A DNA stretch of 64,000 nt from Pseudomonas sp. PA15(2017) (GTDB lineage: Bacteria; Pseudomonadota; Gammaproteobacteria; Pseudomonadales; Pseudomonadaceae). The stretch lies in assembly GCF_001945395.1 (NCBI RefSeq), contig NZ_MSXV01000023.1, positions 23,142 through 87,141 of the forward strand. The letters are read 5' to 3'. The position numbers were made by a program, and so were the translations under genes. The notes under the pieces were generated by a model, which saw nothing but the letters and a program-made list of their open reading frames with translations, was not told where the DNA came from and did no database searches. Of this stretch, positions 58,348 through 64,000 are shown in pieces; position 1 is the stretch's first letter; every line of letters begins with the position of its first letter.

Positions 58348-60077
58348 AGTTCCGGCCCCATGGAGAAGTGCAGCCGCACCCCGCCCTCGTCATCCAACGG
58401 ATGCGCCAGGTCCAGGCGCAATGGCCCTACCGGTGACACCCAGCGAACGCCCACACCTACCGCACTTTTCAGTGACGGCATCTGCAGGGAATTGAACGCA
58501 TTGCCGGTATCGTAGAACGTGGCCACCCGCCACTTGTCGGCGACGCTGTACTGATACTCGGCGCTGGCCGCGACCATATAGCGCCCACCAATCTTGTCGC
58601 CCTTGTTGTTCAGTGGCGACAGGCTCTGATAGTCGTAGCCGCGCACGCTCTGATCGCCACCGGCGAAGAAGCGCAAGGACGGCGGCACGGATGAGTTGAA
58701 ACCCTTGGACTCGGTGCCGCCGAACTGGGCGCGACCCAGAAAGCGGTGGTTCTGCCAGAGCGTGGTCAGGCCCTTGGCCAGCACGTTGCCGTGTACTACA
58801 TCGGAGTCGGACAGCAACCCATCCTTGGCCACCGAGGCATCGAACTGCAGTCGATAGCCGTTGTTGGGGTCTATGCGGCTGTCACTGTGCAGATAGGAGT
58901 AGCTGATGCCCGGCATCAACAGAGTGCTGAGCCCCGAATCGTCGCCGAGGCGATACTCCTCGCGCTGCCACTTCAGGGAAATCACCCGCTGCCAGCCGCT
59001 GTCGAGCTTGCTGTGCCATTCCGGGCCGACGGTCAACAGGCGGCTGAGGCTGTCGGTGTTGGCTAGTTCCTCGTACTGATAACCACCGGCAATACGCAGC
59101 TTGTCGGTCATCGGTGGGTTGCCAGGAATGTCGTACCACAGGCCGACGTTCTGCCGCGGCGCCGACAGTTCCATTTCCGCGCCATAGCTGTGACCCTGGG
59201 GGTTGGCCCAGTGGCGCTCCCACTGGATGCGACCGCGAGGGCCAACGTCGGTGGAAAATCCCAGGCCCAAGCCCATGGTGCGTGGCAGGCGGGTCTGCAG
59301 ATGCACGCTGACGGGAATCACCTGCTGCTCGGCCACCGCCGGGCTGGCATCGACCCGTACCGACTCAAAGTAGCCGCTGGCACGCAGGGCCTGGTAAAGC
59401 TCGGCGATACGCTCGGAGTCGTAGGGGGTATCCGCCGGGAACGGCACCATGCGCTGCAGCAGTTCGTCATCGAAAGGCATGTCGCCTTCGAAACTGACGT
59501 GGCCGAGGCTGTAGCGCGGGCCACTGTCGTAGACCAGTTCGATATCGGCCAGGCCGGCCTGAGGATCGATACGCAAGCTTTGCTTGGTGAAGCGGCCGCG
59601 AAAGAAGCCATAACGCGACGCCTGATTCTGAATGTGCCGTTTGGCCGCCTCGTAGCGGCCATGATTGAGCCGCGCGCCCTGAGTCAGCTGGGCGTCTCTG
59701 GGTAGCTGGAAGGCCCGCATCTGCGAGGCCGGGCCTTCGACCCTGACGGTGACGTTGCCGAGGCGCACCGGCTCGCCGGGAATGATCCGCACATCGAGCC
59801 GCGGCGGCGTCTGCTCGACCACTTCGCTGCTGATCTGCGCGTGGTAATAGCCCAACGCCTGGGCGGCTTTCTCGGCCTGGCCCTCGACCACGCGGCGCAA
59901 GCGCTGCAAGGCCTCGACGTCACGCTCGCCAAGATTGCCGATATAGCCCTCGACATTGCTCTTCAAGGCATTATTGGCCGGCTGCACGCTGACCACCAGG
60001 CGAGCATCCTCGGCCAACAGCGTGGCACTGAACAGCATGAGCGCGCATCCCGCGCCGAGTGTCGAAAATAGTCTCAT
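58344..60077 (-). CDS. tamA: Translocation and assembly module protein TamA
   Basis: This 577-aa Omp85-family outer-membrane protein has a signal peptide (about residues 1-22, ending LLAEDA), three POTRA domains (about 25-265) and a 16-strand barrel. The barrel carries the family motif in [20 protein letters not shown] and a C-terminal [11 protein letters not shown]...LHFSMGPEL. It is the first gene of tamA-tamB and divergent from xthA. Confidence 0.95.
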   Translation of the reverse strand: MRLFSTLGAGCALMLFSATLLAEDARLVVSVQPANNALKSNVEGYIGNLGERDVEALQRLRRVVEGQAEKAAQALGYYHAQISSEVVEQTPPRLDVRIIPGEPVRLGNVTVRVEGPASQMRAFQLPRDAQLTQGARLNHGRYEAAKRHIQNQASRYGFFRGRFTKQSLRIDPQAGLADIELVYDSGPRYSLGHVSFEGDMPFDDELLQRMVPFPADTPYDSERIAELYQALRASGYFESVRVDASPAVAEQQVIPVSVHLQTRLPRTMGLGLGFSTDVGPRGRIQWERHWANPQGHSYGAEMELSAPRQNVGLWYDIPGNPPMTDKLRIAGGYQYEELANTDSLSRLLTVGPEWHSKLDSGWQRVISLKWQREEYRLGDDSGLSTLLMPGISYSYLHSDSRIDPNNGYRLQFDASVAKDGLLSDSDVVHGNVLAKGLTTLWQNHRFLGRAQFGGTESKGFNSSVPPSLRFFAGGDQSVRGYDYQSLSPLNNKGDKIGGRYMVAASAEYQYSVADKWRVATFYDTGNAFNSLQMPSLKSAVGVGVRWVSPVGPLRLDLAHPLDDEGGVRLHFSMGPEL

Positions 60078-60214
60078 GGCGGCGATGCTATCACGGCGAA
60101 AGCCCTGATCCAGCGCACTTACGTATCGAAACGATTTCCCGCCGCGCTGGCCGCCCGCCGACCGGATCGGCTAGCATCGCGGTTTTACCACCCGCTACGC
60201 TCAGGATCACCGAC

Positions 60215-61027
60215 ATGAAACTCGTTTCCTTCAACATCAACGGCTTGCGCGCCCGCCCGCACCAACTCGCAGCACTGATCGAGAAGCACCAGCCGGACGT
60301 GATCGGCCTGCAGGAAACCAAGGTCAGTGACGACCAGTTCCCCGAAGCGGAGATCCGCGACCTGGGCTATCACGTGCACTACCACGGTCAGAAAGGTCAC
60401 TACGGTGTAGCGCTGCTGTCGCGCCAAGCACCCTTGGCGGTGTTCAAGGGTTTCCCGGAGGACAGCGAAGAATCTCAACGGCGTTTCATCTATGGCACCT
60501 ATGCCGACGCCAACGGCAACCCCGTGACGGTCATGAACGGCTACTTCCCCCAGGGCGAAAGCCGCGACCATCCCACCAAGTTCCCTGCCAAGCAGCGCTT
60601 CTATGCGGATCTGCAGACGCTGCTGAGTAGCCGTTTCGCCCACGACCAGCCGCTGATCGTCATGGGTGACATCAATATCTCTCCCGAGGACTGCGACATC
60701 GGCATCGGCGAGGTCAACCGCAAGCGCTGGCTGAAGACCGGCAAATGCAGTTTCCTGCCCGAGGAACGCGAGTGGCTGGCCACGCTGAAGGGCTGGGGCC
60801 TGGTCGACAGCTTCCGCCAGCTGCACCCCGAGGTCGATGATCGCTTCAGCTGGTTCGACTACCGTAGCCGCGGCTTCGAGGACGAACCCAAGCGCGGCCT
60901 GCGCATCGATGTGATTCTGGCGTCGCGCGCCCTGCAGGATCGCCTCAAGGACGCGGGTATCGACTATGACCTGCGCGGTATGGAGAAACCATCTGATCAC
61001 GCGCCAATCTGGCTGCAACTCGCCTGA
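60215..61027 (+). CDS. xthA: Exodeoxyribonuclease III
   Basis: This 270-aa EEP-family AP endonuclease and 3'-5' exonuclease acts in base-excision repair. It has [13 protein letters not shown] at the N-terminus, [13 protein letters not shown] (metal-binding Glu), the [14 protein letters not shown] catalytic part and the C-terminal SDHAPIWL (Asp-His pair). The start was set at MKLVSFNI; the upstream in-frame ATG at 60059 adds residues unlike the family. Confidence 0.95.
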   Translation: MKLVSFNINGLRARPHQLAALIEKHQPDVIGLQETKVSDDQFPEAEIRDLGYHVHYHGQKGHYGVALLSRQAPLAVFKGFPEDSEESQRRFIYGTYADANGNPVTVMNGYFPQGESRDHPTKFPAKQRFYADLQTLLSSRFAHDQPLIVMGDINISPEDCDIGIGEVNRKRWLKTGKCSFLPEEREWLATLKGWGLVDSFRQLHPEVDDRFSWFDYRSRGFEDEPKRGLRIDVILASRALQDRLKDAGIDYDLRGMEKPSDHAPIWLQLA

Positions 61028-61103
61028 TCGACCGTCATCGTGTAGTCATTTTTCTGTCTTATCGTCGCAGCACTTCCGCCATCCCTTGCAAGGTGATTGC
61101 CGC

Positions 61104-62483
61104 ATGCTGCGCGCCTCAATCCGCTGTAACCACGAGACCTGGAGCCGAACGGCGACCTTTCTGCTGCTCGGCTTCGTCCTCTACCTGAGCCCCTGGACGG
61201 CGTTCGCCGCGCTGCCCCTCCCGGCTGACGACCGACCGGTGCTGCGCATCCAGGGCTCGAACACCATCGGCGCCCAGCTCGGCCCAGCCCTGGTCAAGGG
61301 CCTGATGCAGGAGCAAGGGCTCAACGACATACGCACCCGCGTTACCCAGGAAAACGAACAGGCCGTCAGCGCACTGAATGGCGCGGGCCGCAAGATCACC
61401 GTGACCATCGCCGCCCATGGTTCGGGAACCGGCTTCAGCGCCATCGGCCAGGGCAGCGCCGAGCTGGCCGCCTCCTCACGGCCCATCAAGGATGCCGAAA
61501 GCGCCAGCCTGTCCTCGTTCGGCAACATGAAGAGCCGGGACGCCGAACAGGTCATCGCCATCGATGGCCTGGCGATCGTGCTGCATCCCAGCAACCCCAT
61601 CAGTGCCCTGAGCACGCTGCAACTGGCGCAGATATTTTCCGGGGAAATCAGCGACTGGGCACAACTGGGCGGTCGCCCCGGCGCCATCGCCCTGTACGCC
61701 CGTGACGACAATTCCGGCACCTTCGATACCTTCAAGGAACTGGTACTGAGCGCCAACGGCAAGCAACTGTCCAGCAAGGCCAAGCGTTTCGAATCCAGCG
61801 AACAGCTGTCCGACTCGGTAGCTGATGATACCAACGGCATCGGTTTCATCGGCCTGCCCTACGTGCGCAAGGCCAAGGCGGTGGCCATCGCCGCCGGTGA
61901 CTCGCAGCCCATGGCGCCGAGCGTGACGCTGATCGCCACCGAGGATTACCCGCTGTCTCGTCGCCTGTTCCTGTATGGGCCGCCGAAGAATGCCAATCCC
62001 TGGGCGCACGCCCTGCTGCAATTCGCGCAGAGCCCCCGCGGCCAGGCCATCGTGGCGAGTAACGGGTTCATCGCGCAAACCGTCGAAGCGGTGAAAGTCG
62101 AGGCGACCGCGGACATGCCGCCAACCTATCAGGCGCTGGCCCGCGATGCCCAGCGTCTGTCGGTGAACTTCCGTTTCCAGGAAGGCAGCGCCAACCTGGA
62201 CAACAAGGCGCAGCAGGACCTGCGCCGCGTGCTCGATTACCTGCGTCAGCACGACAAGCTGCAGAACAAGGTGGTGCTGGTCGGCTTTGGCGACCCCAAG
62301 GCGGTGTCCGCACGTGCCGAGCTGCTTTCCAAATTGCGCGCCATGGCGGTACGCCGTGAACTGGCTCGCGAAGGCGTGATGATGCGCGAGGTCACCGGCC
62401 TGGGTGACGACCTGCCGGTCGCCGACAACGAAGGTGACAGCGGCAGGATCAAGAATCGCCGCGTGGAAGTCTGGGTTTACTGA
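61104..62483 (+). CDS. PstS-like phosphate-binding domain fused to OmpA-type domain
   Basis: This 459-aa exported protein has a signal (about residues 14-36, TATFLLLGFVLYLSPWTAFA). Residues 45-330 form a PstS-like solute-binding domain (LRIQGSNTIGAQLGPAL; GSGTGFSAIGQGSAELAASSRP; YARDDNSGTFDTFKELVL). Residues 350-459 form an OmpA-like peptidoglycan-binding domain (RLSVNFRFQEGSANLDNKAQQDL; ...RIKNRRVEVWVY). The fusion suggests a cell-wall-anchored ligand sensor or scavenger rather than a simple transporter subunit, since no ABC genes are near. The start was chosen at the ATG giving MLRASIRC, behind AAGGTGATT. Confidence 0.85.
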   Translation: MLRASIRCNHETWSRTATFLLLGFVLYLSPWTAFAALPLPADDRPVLRIQGSNTIGAQLGPALVKGLMQEQGLNDIRTRVTQENEQAVSALNGAGRKITVTIAAHGSGTGFSAIGQGSAELAASSRPIKDAESASLSSFGNMKSRDAEQVIAIDGLAIVLHPSNPISALSTLQLAQIFSGEISDWAQLGGRPGAIALYARDDNSGTFDTFKELVLSANGKQLSSKAKRFESSEQLSDSVADDTNGIGFIGLPYVRKAKAVAIAAGDSQPMAPSVTLIATEDYPLSRRLFLYGPPKNANPWAHALLQFAQSPRGQAIVASNGFIAQTVEAVKVEATADMPPTYQALARDAQRLSVNFRFQEGSANLDNKAQQDLRRVLDYLRQHDKLQNKVVLVGFGDPKAVSARAELLSKLRAMAVRRELAREGVMMREVTGLGDDLPVADNEGDSGRIKNRRVEVWVY

Positions 62484-62540
62484 TTTCTCCAGGCACGCCC
62501 GGCACTTGCCGAACCGCATGTTTCATCCTAGCCTTATGGA

Positions 62541-62636
62541 CACGTGACGCCGGGCCCCTCTGGCGATGAGCCCACCTCATCGTGATGTCGGAGTCACTAA
62601 GTTGAATCTCAACTTAGGCATCGACAGGGAGGGCCC
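62541..62636 (+). promoter_or_regulatory. Structured leader before the TerC gene, possible RNA switch
   Basis: Three pairings are visible: CGATGAG-CCCAC-CTCATCG (62564-62582), a perfect 9-bp hairpin CTAAGTTGA-ATC-TCAACTTAG (62597-62617), and TGTCG (62586) with CGACA (62622). The ribosome-binding region GGGAGGGCCC before the ATG can also pair with GGGCCCCTC at 62552-62560. This could hide or free the start. I do not see the conserved core of the yybP-ykoY manganese riboswitch. Confidence 0.5.
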
Positions 62637-63629
62637 ATGACAGCTCTACATGCCTTTATGCTCACGCCGTTTCTCGGCACCCCGTACTACTTCTGGCTGG
62701 CATTCATCATCATCGTCATCGCGCTGCTGGTCTTCGACCTCGGCGTGCTGCACCGCGACCAACGCGAAATCGAAATGCGCGAGAGCCTGCTGCTCTACTC
62801 AGGCTATTTCAGCGTGGGCGTCGCCTTTGGCGGCTGGGTCTGGTGGGAACTCGGCGCCACCAAGGCACTGGAGTTCTACACGGGCTTTCTGGTCGAACAG
62901 TCGCTATCGATGGACAACGTGTTCGTCATGGCGATGATCCTCGGCTTCTTCGGCATTCCACGCAAATACCAGCACCGCGTGCTGTTCTGGGGGATCATCG
63001 GTGTGGTCGTGCTGCGCGCGATCATGATCGGCCTGGGAACCGCTCTGGTGCAGGAATTCGACTGGATTCTCTACGTGTTCGGCGCCTTCCTGCTGTTCAC
63101 CGGGGTCAAGATGCTGTTCAGCAAAGACCATGACGAACATCCGGATCTGTCCCAGAACAAACTGCTGATCTTCCTGCGCAAGCGCATCCGCGTCACTGAT
63201 GACCTGCACGGCGGCAAATTCCTGGTGCGCCAGAAGGATCCGGCCAGCGGCAAGATGTTGCTGTTCGCCACACCGCTGCTGCTGGCACTGGTGCTGATCG
63301 AGCTGGCGGATCTGGTATTTGCGGTGGACAGCGTGCCGGCGGTGTTCGCCATCACTCAGGATCCGTTCATCGTCTACACCTCGAACATCTTCGCGATCCT
63401 TGGCTTGCGCGCGCTGTACTTCGCCTTGGCCGCGCTGATGCATCGCTTCGTGTACCTCAAGTACGCGCTCGCCATTGTGCTGATGTTCATCGGCTGCAAG
63501 ATTTTCCTGCACGGTTTCATCAAGGTTCCCGCCTTGCTCTCGCTCGGCGTTACCATGGGCGTACTGGCCGGCGGCGTGATCCTGTCGTTGCTGAAAACCC
63601 GTGACAAGAAACCTGCCGAGACGACGTGA
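62637..63629 (+). CDS. TerC/Alx-family inner-membrane protein
   Basis: This 330-aa protein has about nine hydrophobic helices. The TerC family signs are WLAFIIIVIALLVFDLGVLHRD, seen in parts, then FLVEQSLSMDNVFVMAMIL (acidic residue in a membrane helix), the charged loop after GVKMLFSKDHDEHPDLSQN, and VLIELADLVFAVDSVPAVFAIT (paired Asp). Members such as Alx and MeeY export manganese and help fold membrane proteins. The start follows GGGAGGGCCC within a structured leader, which suggests post-transcriptional control. Confidence 0.92.
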   Translation: MTALHAFMLTPFLGTPYYFWLAFIIIVIALLVFDLGVLHRDQREIEMRESLLLYSGYFSVGVAFGGWVWWELGATKALEFYTGFLVEQSLSMDNVFVMAMILGFFGIPRKYQHRVLFWGIIGVVVLRAIMIGLGTALVQEFDWILYVFGAFLLFTGVKMLFSKDHDEHPDLSQNKLLIFLRKRIRVTDDLHGGKFLVRQKDPASGKMLLFATPLLLALVLIELADLVFAVDSVPAVFAITQDPFIVYTSNIFAILGLRALYFALAALMHRFVYLKYALAIVLMFIGCKIFLHGFIKVPALLSLGVTMGVLAGGVILSLLKTRDKKPAETT

Positions 63630-63817
63630 CCGAACAAGCTGTGCAGCTCGAGCGAATCGACAAACCCGATGGCGTACGCTGGTGCGTGCGCCTGGGCAAA
63701 CGCACGCTGACGTTCGACGACGAAGGTGTCGCTCGCGCCTGCGCAGCCCAGCTTCATATGCGCCTTCAAGGCGAGAAGCTGAGCCTGGTGCCCGGCCCTT
63801 CGGGTGGAGCCGCTTAG
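63626..63817 (+). CDS. Small hypothetical protein
   Basis: This 63-aa protein starts at a GTG that overlaps the TerC stop (GTGA), so it is probably translationally coupled. It has a predicted beta-beta-alpha-like pattern (GVRWCVRLGKRTLTFDDEGVARA in segments) and no membrane segment. No family is recognised. Confidence 0.55.
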   Translation: MTEQAVQLERIDKPDGVRWCVRLGKRTLTFDDEGVARACAAQLHMRLQGEKLSLVPGPSGGAA

Positions 63818-63900
63818 GTTGCGCGGGAAATGGCCTCCACTGTCGTTGCAGGACTTGGCAAGGGAAAACGCGGACGGCTAGTTGTGATCTCTCAGTAGGT

Positions 63901-64000
63901 TGTTCATCCGGGGCGTTCCCGGAATTCTGGAAGCGCAACCAACACAGCCTTCCAGGAGCCCCGGATGAACTTGCATAAACATGCCCGTCTTACCCCTCGA
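63901..64000 (+). mobile_element. Left end of an IS481-type insertion sequence, cut by window
   Basis: The end TGTTCATCCGGGGCGTTC is a typical IS481-group terminal repeat and leads within 64 bp to a transposase start. GTTCATCCGGGGC (63902-63914) and GCCCCGGATGAAC (63958-63970) are exact inverted copies, extended by CTGGAAG/CTTCCAG inside. This forms a hairpin that buries the transposase start codon in any read-through transcript. The right end and target duplication are outside. Confidence 0.75.
63965..64000 (+). CDS. IS481-family transposase, first 12 codons only
   Basis: The frame opens with MNLHKHARLTPR, the characteristic start of IS481-type DDE transposases, behind CCAGGAGCCCCGG, and runs out of the window. 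The ATG lies in the right arm of the inverted repeat described for the element. Only 36 bases are visible, so the call rests on this N-terminus and the adjacent terminal repeat. Confidence 0.7.
   Translation, partial: MNLHKHARLTPR

Noticed and set aside
62541..62636. yybP-ykoY manganese riboswitch before the TerC gene
   Set aside because: The context fits, but I cannot find the conserved purine-rich core; reported only as a structured leader.

Overview
The window comes from a high-GC gammaproteobacterium, almost certainly Pseudomonas in the broad sense. The evidence is the sdhCDAB-sucAB-lpdG-sucCD block facing gltA, the tusDCBE-ybiB cluster, a MuxABC-OpmB efflux operon, REP-type palindromes, and the close family resemblance of the htpG, brnQ, tpx, tamAB and xthA products. 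I cannot fix the species from sequence alone. No rRNA, tRNA or CRISPR array was seen.

Bases 1-9398 are the right part of a prophage or similar integrative element. Its genes lie on the plus strand and end in a tyrosine integrase next to a host ABC-F gene. The centre of this part is a complete diversity-generating retroelement (DGR): two tandem target genes with variable repeats (VR1 1265-1368, VR2 1940-2039), an Avd-like accessory gene, a template repeat (TR 2629-2732) and a DGR-type reverse transcriptase. Aligned by eye, all 14 differences between TR and VR1 and all 16 between TR and VR2 fall on template adenines, which is the DGR signature. Two things are unusual. The reverse transcriptase reads without a stop into a complete Dam-type adenine methylase, giving a 678-aa RT-methylase ORF. 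The only plausible start codons of that ORF lie inside the TR. The rest of the element holds small phage genes, one under a textbook LexA box, a nucleotide-metabolism-like protein, an ASCH-like protein, an excisionase-like protein and the integrase.

Bases 9433-31342 are core chromosome: an ABC-F ATPase, htpG, an unrecognised membrane protein, a small lipoprotein, MAPEG and DUF599 proteins, brnQ, and then the TCA-cycle block. In that block the minus-strand succinate dehydrogenase, 2-oxoglutarate dehydrogenase and succinyl-CoA synthetase genes diverge from plus-strand citrate synthase, and good sigma-70 promoters are visible for both directions.

Bases 31403-44101 carry tusDCBE-ybiB (tRNA 2-thiolation relay), a glutathionyl-hydroquinone reductase and the minus-strand mux efflux operon. 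Bases 44508-54008 form a sugar uptake and oxidation operon. It has a ChvE/GguAB-like ABC importer, an SDR sugar dehydrogenase, a lactonase, an IlvD/Edd-type aldonate dehydratase and a 2-keto-3-deoxy-aldonate kinase, and it is faced by a GbpR-like LysR regulator. This fits an oxidative galactose or arabinose route, but the final aldolase is not in the window.

Bases 54066-64000 hold tpx, tamB-tamA, xthA, a phosphate-binding-protein/OmpA fusion, a TerC-family membrane protein behind a highly structured leader, a small ORF, and the left end of an IS481-type insertion sequence cut by the window edge. All alignments, hairpins and promoter calls were made by eye.
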